A stretch of DNA of 64,000 nucleotides from Pseudomonadales bacterium (GCA_011525295.1 WTGV01000013.1:1-64000), one strand, 5' to 3'. Shown: positions 26,878-36,853, counted from the stretch's first letter. Notes: generated from the sequence alone by a model not told the origin. Numbers and translations are program-made.

Positions 26878-29133
26878 CTATTGCAACAAAAAGGAGAAGG
26901 CATCGTAACCTGCATCTTTAATGGCATCAATGGCTGAGTCAGGGGAATCCTCAAAAATCGCCACGATGCTTCCTCCACCACCCGAACCAGTCAATTTTGC
27001 ACCAAGAGCTCCGTGCATCCGAGCAATGTGTACGAGTTCTTCAATCTCTGGAGTAGATAGTTGTAAACCGTTAAGGTATCCTTGGCATAGGTTCATAAGC
27101 GTGCCGAGTTTCTGTATATTTCCTTGCTGAAATGCTCGAGCCCCGCTGTCAGTGAGCTTGCCGATCGCATCAAACACTCGCTCGTACTCAGCCAGATTCT
27201 GTTCTCGACCGTCGCGAACTTGCGCGACCATCATCGCAGTTAAACTCTCTTTACCACTCAAACCGATCAATACATGAATTGGAGTTCCGACTTTGAGCTC
27301 TTGAAAACTTGCTTCTTTGGTCTCTTGATCGCGCTGGAATAGCAAGGGTTTACCGTAGGTCGCTAAGGTATTGTCTACTCCTGATGGAGAACCATGCGCT
27401 GCACGTTCGCATTCGTAGGCGAGTTCATTGATTTGTTCCAAACTCAGTTGTAATCCATAGTGTTCCGAAAGAGCTTTGATCACCGCGACCGCAATCGCCG
27501 CCGAACCACCTAGTCCCATGGCTTTAGGCACATTCGGGAAGATTTCGACGCGCATTGTGTTCTCACTTAGATTTAGTCTGTCGAGAAGTGCGCACAACAT
27601 TCCGAGCAAACCTGGTGGACGTTCTTCTTGAGATGGAATTCGCTGCTCCACGCCCCATCGAGGTACGATCAGTGTGGATACATCGTCATCAACAATCGTT
27701 GCTTCCACAGCTACAGGCAGTGGCACCGCGAGCGCGGGTCTTCCATATACGACAGCATGTTCACCAAGGAAAATGGTTTTACCAAAAGCCGAACTCCGTG
27801 GCTGAGTCGATTGTTGTTGTGGATCGTTCGAGCGCATCTCTTCAGCGATTTCTTTCGCTTTCCAAACTTTTATCGTCCCATTCTCCACCAAGGAGTCAAC
27901 AACGTGTTCAAAAATGTCTGCCGGTACTTGTGCCGATGTTGCTACGCTCCGCGCGTGTAGCGTCATGTGATTCTGTTGAATGCCCGCAGTAGCCAAGGCG
28001 CGAATTGCGGCAAAGTTTTGCGCTAACCCCACGCAACCCATTATCCCAGCTAGTTCAATCGCGGTAGGATTACCCAGCATTCGATGACAGATACGAACCG
28101 TTGGGTTGGTCTCTAAGGAGCCACCGACGGTCCCCACTTTGATCGGAATCTCGAGTCTGCCTACTAAATTTCCGTCTTCGTTGACTTCCCAGTCCGTTAA
28201 ACCCCGGTAGCGTCCATCCCTAGCCGCATATGCATGTGCAGCTGCTTCTAGAGCACGATAGTCATTCCCCGTCGCAACCGCAACGGCGTCGATTCCATTC
28301 ATGATGCCTTTGTTATGCGTCGTTGCACGATATGGGTCCACTCGAGCAAGTTCATTAGCTAACACTATGCCATCGCGGACTACCTTACCGGGAAAACCCG
28401 GAATACCGAGATCATCGGTTGGCATCGTAACTTCAGCCCACACGATCGAACGGTCGGTAAGGTTGGATAGGATGCGCAAGAACACAGTCCCACCAGTGAT
28501 TGACTCAACAAGACTCGCAATACCTTCGCACATTCCATTGACCACGTTTGCGCCCATCGCGTCTCGTGTATCGACATGCAAATGGAGAACCAGCATTGCA
28601 CCTTTGGGTCGTCCCGTGTTGTAGACGTGAACTTCAATGTCCTTTGCACCACCACCACGAGCTACCATTTTTGGATGCAGTGTGTTCGCCAAGTTTAGAA
28701 TTTCTTCTCGACGTTCTAGTAACTTTTCTCTGGCAAGTTCCACATCTTCAACGTAGACCACTTGTACTTGTCCAGTGATTATTGGTGCTGAACACGCAAC
28801 CGCGAAACCACCATTAATGCGAGCTGTACGAGCTGCACCAGACAATCCCGCAACTACCGAGGGTTCCTCAACAACCAACGGCACGACATAGTCCTTGCCG
28901 TTGATTAAGAAGTTGACCGCGATTCCAAGCGGCAGACCAAACACACCAGCAACATTTTCGATCATCTTATCAGCAATATGCTGACGTAAAGTGTGAGTCC
29001 CTGCATCAAGTGATAGTTCATCGGAAGCTTCGATGAAACCGTGTTCCGCCAGTTTCGCGATTCGTTCCCTTACATCCAGTCGGAAAAAGTTCGGGATGCG
29101 TGAATTACGCTGTTTTTTCGATTCTGACTCCAT
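26878..29133 (-). CDS. HMG-CoA reductase / mevalonate kinase fusion
   Basis: A 751-residue bifunctional enzyme. Residues 1 to about 430 are a class II HMG-CoA reductase like that of Pseudomonas mevalonii: ENVAGVFGLP, VVEEPSVVAG (catalytic Glu89/90), DAMGANVVNGM, THNKGIMNGID (catalytic Lys) and HMTLHARSVA (catalytic His). After a Gln/Ser-rich linker (about 425-440, DPQQQSTQPRSS), residues 441-751 are a GHMP kinase of the mevalonate kinase type, with GKTIFLGEHAVVYGRPA, PKAMGLGGSAA (phosphate loop) and TGSGGGGSIVA. The protein would convert HMG-CoA to mevalonate and then mevalonate 5-phosphate, two consecutive steps, in the cytoplasm. It overlaps the phosphomevalonate kinase gene by 29 bp, with AAGGAT before its ATG. 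The frame is continuous through the linker, so this is a real fusion in the sequence given. Confidence 0.93.
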   Translation of the reverse strand: MESESKKQRNSRIPNFFRLDVRERIAKLAEHGFIEASDELSLDAGTHTLRQHIADKMIENVAGVFGLPLGIAVNFLINGKDYVVPLVVEEPSVVAGLSGAARTARINGGFAVACSAPIITGQVQVVYVEDVELAREKLLERREEILNLANTLHPKMVARGGGAKDIEVHVYNTGRPKGAMLVLHLHVDTRDAMGANVVNGMCEGIASLVESITGGTVFLRILSNLTDRSIVWAEVTMPTDDLGIPGFPGKVVRDGIVLANELARVDPYRATTHNKGIMNGIDAVAVATGNDYRALEAAAHAYAARDGRYRGLTDWEVNEDGNLVGRLEIPIKVGTVGGSLETNPTVRICHRMLGNPTAIELAGIMGCVGLAQNFAAIRALATAGIQQNHMTLHARSVATSAQVPADIFEHVVDSLVENGTIKVWKAKEIAEEMRSNDPQQQSTQPRSSAFGKTIFLGEHAVVYGRPALAVPLPVAVEATIVDDDVSTLIVPRWGVEQRIPSQEERPPGLLGMLCALLDRLNLSENTMRVEIFPNVPKAMGLGGSAAIAVAVIKALSEHYGLQLSLEQINELAYECERAAHGSPSGVDNTLATYGKPLLFQRDQETKEASFQELKVGTPIHVLIGLSGKESLTAMMVAQVRDGREQNLAEYERVFDAIGKLTDSGARAFQQGNIQKLGTLMNLCQGYLNGLQLSTPEIEELVHIARMHGALGAKLTGSGGGGSIVAIFEDSPDSAIDAIKDAGYDAFSFLLQ

Positions 29134-30082
29134 TAATATCCTTTTGCAGATCCAGTACTGTCACTGGTAAATCTGTGACTTTGCGACGTAATGCGGCTAA
29201 ACTTTGCGGTTCAGTAGCTATTGCTACGCCAACATCACCGCCTCCAGCACCCGAAGGTTTGTACAACGCTCCTACTTCAGCTGCCAAAACGTGCATCGTT
29301 TCATGTTGCGTACTCCAAATCGCAAGCTCTGCTTCTGAATCAACATCTCGATACACTCGAACAAAATGTTGTAGCGCGGTAAAAAAACTAAGACTATCGG
29401 TCAGCGAATCAGCAACCTTTTTTGCGGCTGTAATGAAACTGTCCCGTAAATTCACTGATAGACCGTCGAACGCACTACGAAAACGGTCGACCATTGCCTT
29501 CGTCTCCGTGCTGAATCCGACAGAATAAAAGTCTAAGTATATCCCGTTGGGAAACTTCTCATTCGATGTAGTCTGTCTCTTTAGTTGAATGAGACCGCCA
29601 TAGTAACAAGTTAGGACATCAACACCACTACCGTGTTGACCCGTAGCACGATATACATCCAACAAATCCTCTACGTTCATTGGGTGTTCAGTTAAGGTAG
29701 CAAGCGAAGCGTAAAGGTTAACCAACACACTTGCAGAGGATCCTAACCCTAATTTGTACCGTTCCGAATAAAAACCTGCTGTATCCATATGCAAGATAGC
29801 GCTTTCTGGGAGCGATGTTCGCTGAGAAAACCAACTGAGGACTGTGCCTACTAAGTCATTTCTACTTTCAGACAGTAGTTCTTGTAACGAGACAGACTCA
29901 TTCCAGAAGGGCGGTGAACCGCTGAGATGCCAAAGTCCTTCGTCGCTAATCTTCAGAGTGCATTGCGCACGGCGATCAATAGCTAAAGAGAGTGCTGGCG
30001 CGCCATACAGTACGGCGTATTCCCCGGCAATAACCAATTTTCCCGGACTTGAGACACTAATGTGCTGAAATGGTTGGGGCAT
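29105..30082 (-). CDS. mvaK2: Phosphomevalonate kinase (GHMP family)
   Basis: A 325-residue GHMP kinase. It shows the N-terminal SSPGKLVIAGEYAVLYGAPA, the phosphate loop LGLGSSASVLV and the C-terminal PSGAGGGDVGVA, all typical of Erg8/MvaK2 proteins. It would phosphorylate mevalonate 5-phosphate to the diphosphate. It sits between the decarboxylase and the reductase-kinase fusion, overlapping both (26 and 29 bp). Position and motifs together make phosphomevalonate kinase much more likely than another GHMP enzyme. Confidence 0.88.
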   Translation of the reverse strand: MPQPFQHISVSSPGKLVIAGEYAVLYGAPALSLAIDRRAQCTLKISDEGLWHLSGSPPFWNESVSLQELLSESRNDLVGTVLSWFSQRTSLPESAILHMDTAGFYSERYKLGLGSSASVLVNLYASLATLTEHPMNVEDLLDVYRATGQHGSGVDVLTCYYGGLIQLKRQTTSNEKFPNGIYLDFYSVGFSTETKAMVDRFRSAFDGLSVNLRDSFITAAKKVADSLTDSLSFFTALQHFVRVYRDVDSEAELAIWSTQHETMHVLAAEVGALYKPSGAGGGDVGVAIATEPQSLAALRRKVTDLPVTVLDLQKDINGVRIEKTA

Positions 30083-31007
30083 TACCTATGTCGCTTTCAA
30101 GCGTGAACAGAACTCCATCGGTGTCGTCTAGCGCGTCTTTGACAGTCGCTATAGCTTCGGGTTCACAAATTGCCTTTATCTGTGGTCCCGCGTCGCTGGT
30201 GAAGAATACCGGTACCCCATCATGTCGCAATCGTTCAATCGTATCGATTGCGTTCATGGTGCCCGCGCGCCAATATCGAAGTGGAGGTTGGGTAGACATC
30301 ATCAGTGCATGCATACGGTAACAATTCGCTTCACTAAGCTCGGCTAGTGTGTTGAAATCTCGATTCCGAATTGCTTCACCGCACTGTTCAAAGTCATCTA
30401 CAGTTTCAGAAACCCAATTCTGATAAAACGGCGAGGTCGTAACCGTCTGTGCCATACCCTTGGTCGATGAAGTGAGTTTTGGTTCGGTTGAAGTCACAGC
30501 TGCTACGACTCGTAAATTCCAATAGTCAGGTGGAACTATTTGGACTGGTGTACATTCCTCCGCATCTGGATTCATGGCAACATAACCGCTCAATAGCGAA
30601 CGCACCGCGGAAGCCGAGCCAAGACGAGTGATCCGCGCTAAAGAAGTGAAATCTAAATTCAATCCACAGAGTGTATTAATACCGACTGCTAACGCTGCGA
30701 ACCCCGACGAAGACGAAGCAAATCCACAATTCTTCGGAAAGTTATTGCTGGAATCAATCTGCAGCCGAGGAATATCGTACTCCCTACGTAAATGGTCGAG
30801 CCATTGCGAGATTTTCTGATCAGACACGGACTGACCATCAATGAAAATCTTGTCATCATCGGATCCAGAAACAGAGGTTCTTGTTTCTAGCCCGCCTAAA
30901 GTTATGGACAGAGAAGGGCTAGCTGGGATCTTTTGAGTTTCGTCTCGCTTTCCCCAGTACTTTACCAGTGCAACGTTGGGATGCGCGAGTACTTCGACTT
31001 GGTTCAA
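30057..31007 (-). CDS. mvaD: Diphosphomevalonate decarboxylase
   Basis: A 316-residue GHMP-superfamily decarboxylase. Characteristic segments are HPNVALVKYWGKRDE, SPSLSITLGGLET, NNFPKNCGFASSSSGFAAL and RLGSASAVRSLLSGYV. It converts mevalonate diphosphate to isopentenyl diphosphate, the last step of the pathway. The start is a TTG that overlaps the TGA of the upstream amidase gene (TTGA). No in-frame ATG precedes the conserved N-terminal motif, so the TTG is credible. HMG-CoA synthase and IPP isomerase are not in this window. Confidence 0.92.
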   Translation of the reverse strand: MNQVEVLAHPNVALVKYWGKRDETQKIPASPSLSITLGGLETRTSVSGSDDDKIFIDGQSVSDQKISQWLDHLRREYDIPRLQIDSSNNFPKNCGFASSSSGFAALAVGINTLCGLNLDFTSLARITRLGSASAVRSLLSGYVAMNPDAEECTPVQIVPPDYWNLRVVAAVTSTEPKLTSSTKGMAQTVTTSPFYQNWVSETVDDFEQCGEAIRNRDFNTLAELSEANCYRMHALMMSTQPPLRYWRAGTMNAIDTIERLRHDGVPVFFTSDAGPQIKAICEPEAIATVKDALDDTDGVLFTLESDIGNAPTISAH

Positions 31008-32464
31008 CAGTATGCGGGTGGGGGAGTAAACCGATATCCCTCTTGCTCCAAAATGTGTGCGATCTCGATAGTGATCATGTCCCCGTATTCGGGACCGATG
31101 AGTTGCACTCCAATTGGCAACTGATCCACTTCACAAAGCCCTGTGGGTAGAACGGTTGAGGGTAAATAGGCATTTATTGCAAGTCCTGCCCAGAACAGTT
31201 GCTTGAAATAGTGCTGAGGCTCGCCGTTCACCGTGATTGTTCGTTCACCAAAGGGTCCATGGTCGTGGGGGTATGCAGAGGTTGCCATAATGGGCGCAAG
31301 TAGGACGTCAAATTTGTTAAAGAACTCGTGCCAAGCCCAACGAACCCTGGTCCTTGCTTCGTGAAATTGCACCCAGTCGCGATAGCGAGCTATTGGAGAC
31401 AACATTAATTTCGAATCTGGAGAGTCATCAAATTCATCCACTTCAGATAAGTCGTTCACGAGCTGACGGAACTCATCGGGCGGAATCCTACAGTGCAGTG
31501 TTGCGTTCAGAAGACATTGGTAACTGCGAAGAAGTTCGTCGATCGCTATGTCTGGACGTGCTTCCCTGTCCACATGTGCGCCAAGCGTTTCCAACGTGTT
31601 CGCGACGTTACGCACTTTCTGAATCACTTTGGCATCAACCGGCGCGACGCCATCGTCTTCCCAAACCGCGATGTTGAGTTCATTTACACTTTTAGTCAAT
31701 TCAGGTAGCTCGACCCGTAATCCGCGCGACTGAATCTCGTCTGGTCCCATCATGACTTCCATGGCTAACGTCAAATCGTGCGCGGACCGTGAAAGCGGAC
31801 CCACCGCTGAAAGATCAGGTGGCGCGAGAATGCCCGGTGGTGAGTGTCCGCGAGGTGGAATCAAATTCCAAGTCGGTTTATGGCCAAACAACCCACAAAA
31901 ATGAGCCGGATTTCGTATAGATCCTCCAATATCGGATCCTGAGTCTAGACCAGTAAACCCCATTGCCAGTGCAGCTGCAGAACCACCAGAAGAGCCCCCT
32001 GGTGACCTTGCCAAATCCCAAGGATTATTGGTACATCCATATATGTCGTTATAACTTTGAAAGTCAGCGAGCCCGAACGGAACATTGGTTTTACCAAAAA
32101 TGATCGCTCCAGCTTCCTTTAATCGTCTAATCGCCAACGCGTCTTGTTGAGGAAAATTCTGTTTCAACATCGGAATCCCCCAAGTGGTTGGAGTATCTAA
32201 TACGTCGTAGGATTCCTTTACAGTCATCGGTAGACCGTGCAAAGGTCCCAGATTGGAGTTACCCTGACGCACTTGTTGATCAGCTTTCTTTGCTAGATCC
32301 AGTGCTTGGTCTCGAATCTGCCACACAATCGCGTTGATTTCTGGGTTATATCGATCCACGCGATCCCAGAAAAGTTGCAAGAGTTCTTCGCTCGATACTT
32401 CTTGTCGTCTGATCTTTGTGGCAAGGTCGACCGCAGTCGCGAACACTAACTCTGACTCAGCCAC
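31004..32464 (-). CDS. Amidase (amidase-signature family)
   Basis: A 486-residue amidase-signature hydrolase with the Ser-cisSer-Lys triad: Lys83 in PMTVKESYDV, cis-Ser158 in SPGGSSGGSAAA and nucleophile Ser182 in SDIGGSIRNPAHFCG. It lacks a signal peptide, so it is cytoplasmic. The sequence resembles fatty-acid-amide-hydrolase-like or 6-aminohexanoate-type amidases rather than GatA, because no GatC/GatB neighbour exists. The start is GTG. It overlaps mvaD by 4 bp, so it is translated with the mevalonate genes; a role in that pathway is not obvious. Confidence 0.88.
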   Translation of the reverse strand: MAESELVFATAVDLATKIRRQEVSSEELLQLFWDRVDRYNPEINAIVWQIRDQALDLAKKADQQVRQGNSNLGPLHGLPMTVKESYDVLDTPTTWGIPMLKQNFPQQDALAIRRLKEAGAIIFGKTNVPFGLADFQSYNDIYGCTNNPWDLARSPGGSSGGSAAALAMGFTGLDSGSDIGGSIRNPAHFCGLFGHKPTWNLIPPRGHSPPGILAPPDLSAVGPLSRSAHDLTLAMEVMMGPDEIQSRGLRVELPELTKSVNELNIAVWEDDGVAPVDAKVIQKVRNVANTLETLGAHVDREARPDIAIDELLRSYQCLLNATLHCRIPPDEFRQLVNDLSEVDEFDDSPDSKLMLSPIARYRDWVQFHEARTRVRWAWHEFFNKFDVLLAPIMATSAYPHDHGPFGERTITVNGEPQHYFKQLFWAGLAINAYLPSTVLPTGLCEVDQLPIGVQLIGPEYGDMITIEIAHILEQEGYRFTPPPAYC

Positions 32465-32481
32465 CTAAACACTCTCTTCTG

Positions 32482-33729
32482 TTAGAAACCATAAGTTAGC
32501 CCCACTTCTAAATAACTGTCATTCTTTAGCGGAAACAGCACATCGTCTGTCGCGATCTCGTTAAGGAGCACAAGCTCCATCGCAACTGATATGCGCTCCG
32601 AAACTCGCCGCGAAAACTCCAACGAAGCAATCGCGCTGTCGTTGTCATTACCGAGTAGCGCACTCGCGGTGACGGTCGTTCCCTGGAAATCGTTGAAACT
32701 GACTCTGCTCGCGACGAAGAGATCGTTATCAAAACGAGTCGTCGCTCGCTCGCGACGATCGTCGAAGTTCCACTCGGCAACCAAGGTCATATCAGCAACG
32801 GTACCGAAGAGGGAATAAAACGAGTACTCGAAGCCACCCACAAACGCAGTGTAATCTTCGTTGTTTCCCAGTCTATTGAGCGCACCGGTACGGCGCAGTC
32901 CTTCAAATTTTAGCAACCACCCACTATGCTGAAATCGCAGGTCAATCGAAGTCTGCGATATTTGCGTGTAGAAAGGTGAAAACGTCAATGGGAGGTCCGA
33001 TGCAAAATTTGGTACGAAAGAGGGTTCGCGATTAGTACCAACGAATCCACTAATTCCAGCGTCCAAGTACCCGAACGTGTGACTGTATCTAAAGGCAACG
33101 TCGAAGTGTCGTTCGTCATATACGTTATCGTAAACGACAGAATCAATATCAATCAGAAAGGGAAAACCAAGTCGACCTTTGGGTCCTGGAAACGTTCGCT
33201 GTCGATGGAAGGGAAGACCAAATACTTCAAAGATTCCAGATTCGGTGGACAGTGTTAAGTGAATCATCGGTTGGCCGAGTTTGAATTCCTCATTTGGATT
33301 CTCAACTAGGTCGGTCTGATTGACGATGTCGATTAGATGATGAGACTCAGTCGTGCCCCAAAAAACGCGAGCAAGTCCAACGCGCATTTCAAGCTCTCCT
33401 AACCGCGTCGGGCGATAGTGAACTAAATAGGCTTCGCGTACGTCGCCACGAGTCCTGTCTCGATCGGTTTCGTCGTATCGGTAAAAGCCCACGAGCCGGA
33501 GACTAGTGTTTTCGCTCAGTTTTGCGTCCAACTCTGGCATCACGAAAACGCTATTTGAAATTCCTTTATCGCGAATGTTTGAACCAAATAATGAATCGTC
33601 CCAAAACCAACGAGGTTCAAGTGCGATCGTACCAGAGAACTCAATATCCTCGCTTGCGGTCGCAACACCCACGTATGAAGTCAGCGATAAGCAGATTCCG
33701 ATCATCAATAGCAATAGTTTTAGCGACAT
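32482..33729 (-). CDS. Outer-membrane beta-barrel protein
   Basis: A 415-residue exported protein with a clear signal peptide (about 1-25, cleaved near ATASEDIE) and then alternating amphipathic beta-strands (for example SLRLVGFYRYDE, FDVAFRYSHTFGY, YLEVGLTYGF) ending in a terminal aromatic Phe, as in outer-membrane barrels. I do not recognise a specific family. It follows genes for a LolA-like protein and an RND permease, a combination seen in other proteobacteria where the three probably move a lipid or hydrophobic compound across the envelope. Confidence 0.72.
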   Translation of the reverse strand: MSLKLLLLMIGICLSLTSYVGVATASEDIEFSGTIALEPRWFWDDSLFGSNIRDKGISNSVFVMPELDAKLSENTSLRLVGFYRYDETDRDRTRGDVREAYLVHYRPTRLGELEMRVGLARVFWGTTESHHLIDIVNQTDLVENPNEEFKLGQPMIHLTLSTESGIFEVFGLPFHRQRTFPGPKGRLGFPFLIDIDSVVYDNVYDERHFDVAFRYSHTFGYLDAGISGFVGTNREPSFVPNFASDLPLTFSPFYTQISQTSIDLRFQHSGWLLKFEGLRRTGALNRLGNNEDYTAFVGGFEYSFYSLFGTVADMTLVAEWNFDDRRERATTRFDNDLFVASRVSFNDFQGTTVTASALLGNDNDSAIASLEFSRRVSERISVAMELVLLNEIATDDVLFPLKNDSYLEVGLTYGF

Positions 33730-33761
33730 TGATAGAACGGATCCTTAATTTTCCCTCGGCT

Positions 33762-34565
33762 TTACCGAGCCCTACGAAGACTTGTCTGCGTGAAGTCGTC
33801 TTCGTCTAAATCGACTCGAAACTCAAAGTCCGACCAATTCAGCGTGGTACTCTTGCCATTCACGTGATTGGTCATGACCATCGTCTGCGCGAACCAATAT
33901 TCGTCCAAGTATTGTTTGTAATCGCTTACAGTCAAGGTCTTTAGATGGTCTCCCCTACGGTCGTAATACTCAATCTTCCAAACACGATACGCTTCGTCGT
34001 CGTGCCAAACTAATTGGCGGCTGTAATTTGATCCTTTCGAGACGGGAATCCGTTCGCTCACAGTGCAAGTTAGGTCTTCGCACGGCTCTTCTCGTAGATA
34101 CTTGTAGGTGAATTTACTCACCTCAGGCGGATTCATATCTTCGTAGGAAAACTCACTGCCCATGAACGACTTTGATTGACCAGAAGAATTCAGTCTGGTG
34201 ACTCGATTTGTCGCCGGAAGAAAGAACCATTGGTCGTCGGGCTGGTCCTCGTTGGAATGAATCAGTAATGCGGTGCCCCGGACATCTCGTGGCTCTTCAA
34301 ATAAGAACAGTATGCGGTCGCCTTGTTCTTCAACCTCGAGAATTTGAACTCGTAGTTCGCGTTTGGACTCTCGGCCTTTACGATCTTTTAGCACCATGAC
34401 TTGTTTAGCGATGTAATTACCAAATCCCTTTTTTACATCTTGCGCGGCTTGAGCTATTTCCAGTCCTTTAGCAATAGCCTCTTCTTCGTTTTGCCCGAGG
34501 ACCGATGGTACTATTACGGTCGCTAGTACGCCGATCATTGCAAGAGAACTGGTTAGTTGCTTCAT
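33762..34565 (-). CDS. LolA-like outer-membrane lipoprotein-sorting protein
   Basis: A 267-residue periplasmic protein with a signal peptide (about 1-24, ending VLGQ). The mature part fits the LolA-like family found beside MMPL/RND permeases: KQVMVLKDRKGRESKRELRV, LFLFEEPRDVRGTALLI, QWFFLPATNRVTRL and SFMGSEFSYEDM are typical. Such proteins have a half-barrel pocket thought to carry lipids. The ATG overlaps the stop of the RND permease gene (ATGA at 34562-34565), so the two act together. The cargo is unknown. Confidence 0.85.
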   Translation of the reverse strand: MKQLTSSLAMIGVLATVIVPSVLGQNEEEAIAKGLEIAQAAQDVKKGFGNYIAKQVMVLKDRKGRESKRELRVQILEVEEQGDRILFLFEEPRDVRGTALLIHSNEDQPDDQWFFLPATNRVTRLNSSGQSKSFMGSEFSYEDMNPPEVSKFTYKYLREEPCEDLTCTVSERIPVSKGSNYSRQLVWHDDEAYRVWKIEYYDRRGDHLKTLTVSDYKQYLDEYWFAQTMVMTNHVNGKSTTLNWSDFEFRVDLDEDDFTQTSLRRAR

Positions 34566-36853
34566 GACTTTCTCCTATCAATCGCTAACAACAGTGGTGG
34601 TAGGAATAGGAAGTCCGCTATTAACGCAAAGATTACGGTAATCGTGAGCATCATTCCAAGCATCCATGTTACTGCAAATCCCGACAAGGAAAACACGATG
34701 AATCCACAAGCCAACACTACCGTGGTCGTCCACAGAGCTCTACCAACTCGTTTGAAGGTAAAGCGAATTGCACTTTCCGGCGACTCGCCACGACGGCGAG
34801 CCAGCTGATACTTCGACAAGAAGTGGGTAGTGTCGTCAACAATAATGCCAAATGCAATGGCAGTCATGACCGAACCGGCCAGCCCAACGCTCCCGACAAA
34901 ATGTCCCCAAACTCCGAAAGTCAACGCGGCCGGAACGTAATTCGGTAAGAGGCTAATGAATCCCATGGTGAGACTCTTGAGGAGGATGACCAACAATACG
35001 GAAATTAACCCCATCGCGATGACTGTGGCCAACAACATCGAATCGATATTTCGTTCAGAAAGATGTGCAAAGACGATGGTAAATCCGGTGGTCTCTGTCG
35101 CTAACGACGGGGCATTCTCCTTTAACCAATCTTCGGCACGCGCAGCGACCGCTTTCAATTCATCCGCGGTCATCCCGTCTTGTGCCGTCGCGGTAACCCG
35201 CGTAGCCGCTTTCGCAATGTCTATCTGGTCAGTTAAGTCACGACCAAATGGTAGAGAAAATTCATACAACAAAAGATATTGGGCCGCGAGAGTTGAGTCA
35301 TCAGGTAGTCTATAAAACGACTCGTCATCGTTGTTCATGTTCATGTTCAAGCGCTTCATCGTGTCGCTGAAGGTTTGCACATAGCCGACTTCGTCTTGCG
35401 CACGTAACCAACTTGAGAATGCGTCGACTCTGGCGAGAAACTCGACGTCCGTAACATTGCCATCTTGACCTGAATCGAGGGAAAACTCCCACGACTCTAA
35501 CCCTGTGAGGTTTTCCGCAATGAAGTCGCTGTCGGTTCTGAACTTATACCGTTTGTCAAAGTATTGCGTCCAGTTGTCGGTAAACTCCAATCGAAACACG
35601 CCAGAAATCGTGAGCAGAATGACCAAAACGCCGCCTCCCAATAACCAGTAGCGACGAGCAATCACGAAGTTCGCAAAGTTCTCAAAAGGAGGTCGAGTCC
35701 CTTCCTTCTTCGGAAGTGCACGCAGTGGCAACACTGCCAATAATGCTGGTAACAGTGTGAACGAAAGTGCCCAAGCCATGATTACGCCGAACGCGACAAA
35801 GTTTCCTAACACATGAAAGGGAGGAGAGTCGGAGGCATTTAGACTCAGAAACGCTAGAGCAGTAGTTAACGAAGTAACCGTAACTGGAAACGCATTACTG
35901 TGAAGAGCTTCTTTGATCGCCGGGCGCTTTTCCATCCCTTCGCGCATGTTGGCGAGCGTCGAAGTCACGATATGGATGGAATCTGCTATTGCCAAGGTCA
36001 TCACAATCACAGGTATCCCTGCAGTCACTGGGTTCAAAATAGTCGACAACCATCCGGCGAGGCCCATTGTGACGTTGATCGTGCACATTACGAGCAAGGT
36101 CACTGCCAAGGTAGCGAACAGTGAACGGAGTAACGCAAATGTCAATACGACAATGACAAGAAACACAATAGGTATTAACGTGAACATGTCCGCTTGGGTC
36201 GCGTCAAAAAACGTTCTTTGAAGTACGACATCGCCGGTCGTGTACAAGTCAAAACTGGTGAACTCTTCTTGCGCGTTAGCAATGAAAGTCCGCAAGTAAT
36301 CAGTAACTTCGATGACCGCAGCGTCGCGTTCTTCGGGGAAGACGAAGTTGATCACTACGGCCGCGATACTCCCGTCTCCAGAGACTAAGCGATCAACCAA
36401 TTCCCTGGAATTTTGCGCGATATCTTGAATACGTTCGACGTCAGAGTCTGTCAAATCCGCTGCGTTTTCTACCAGCGGAGCCACAAATAAATCACCGTCA
36501 ATAGCTTCGCTGTGATCAAAATTTACGAGAGAGTCCACGCGCGTTGCGTGTGGTACAAGCCATGCTTCTTCGGTGAGATATTCGATGAAGGCTAAGGCTT
36601 CGCGGGTGTAAATCGTACCTTGCTTAGGTGCGACAGCGATTAATACTCGATTCGTTTCGACGTACGTGTCTTCAAACTGCTCAAACGTTTGCAATTGGGG
36701 ATTGTCGTCGCTAAACAATACAAAGTGATCACTCGTAATACCGACTCGCGGCACTCCCAGCGATAGCGCACCAACGACCAACAAGACTCCGCCGAGAAAC
36801 CACCAGCGACGCGCTAGTGTAGCGTCCGTTAGCGTGTTAAAGATCGCCTTCAT
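34562..36853 (-). CDS. RND-superfamily (MMPL-type) permease
   Basis: A transporter of about 763 residues with the duplicated RND layout: a single N-terminal helix (about 17-35), a large periplasmic loop, and five helices (about 215-390, including NVTMGLAGWLS and AIADSIHIV). A second copy of the same pattern follows (helix at about 410-430, loop, five helices at about 620-750, with TAIAFGIIVDDTTHFL). The size and single-chain form match MMPL/HpnN-like lipid exporters rather than AcrB drug pumps. The frame opens at TTG 36859; I chose the ATG at 36853. It is coupled to the LolA-like gene. An isoprenoid lipid cargo is a guess from the mevalonate and squalene-synthase neighbours. Confidence 0.87.
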   Translation of the reverse strand: MKAIFNTLTDATLARRWWFLGGVLLVVGALSLGVPRVGITSDHFVLFSDDNPQLQTFEQFEDTYVETNRVLIAVAPKQGTIYTREALAFIEYLTEEAWLVPHATRVDSLVNFDHSEAIDGDLFVAPLVENAADLTDSDVERIQDIAQNSRELVDRLVSGDGSIAAVVINFVFPEERDAAVIEVTDYLRTFIANAQEEFTSFDLYTTGDVVLQRTFFDATQADMFTLIPIVFLVIVVLTFALLRSLFATLAVTLLVMCTINVTMGLAGWLSTILNPVTAGIPVIVMTLAIADSIHIVTSTLANMREGMEKRPAIKEALHSNAFPVTVTSLTTALAFLSLNASDSPPFHVLGNFVAFGVIMAWALSFTLLPALLAVLPLRALPKKEGTRPPFENFANFVIARRYWLLGGGVLVILLTISGVFRLEFTDNWTQYFDKRYKFRTDSDFIAENLTGLESWEFSLDSGQDGNVTDVEFLARVDAFSSWLRAQDEVGYVQTFSDTMKRLNMNMNNDDESFYRLPDDSTLAAQYLLLYEFSLPFGRDLTDQIDIAKAATRVTATAQDGMTADELKAVAARAEDWLKENAPSLATETTGFTIVFAHLSERNIDSMLLATVIAMGLISVLLVILLKSLTMGFISLLPNYVPAALTFGVWGHFVGSVGLAGSVMTAIAFGIIVDDTTHFLSKYQLARRRGESPESAIRFTFKRVGRALWTTTVVLACGFIVFSLSGFAVTWMLGMMLTITVIFALIADFLFLPPLLLAIDRRKS

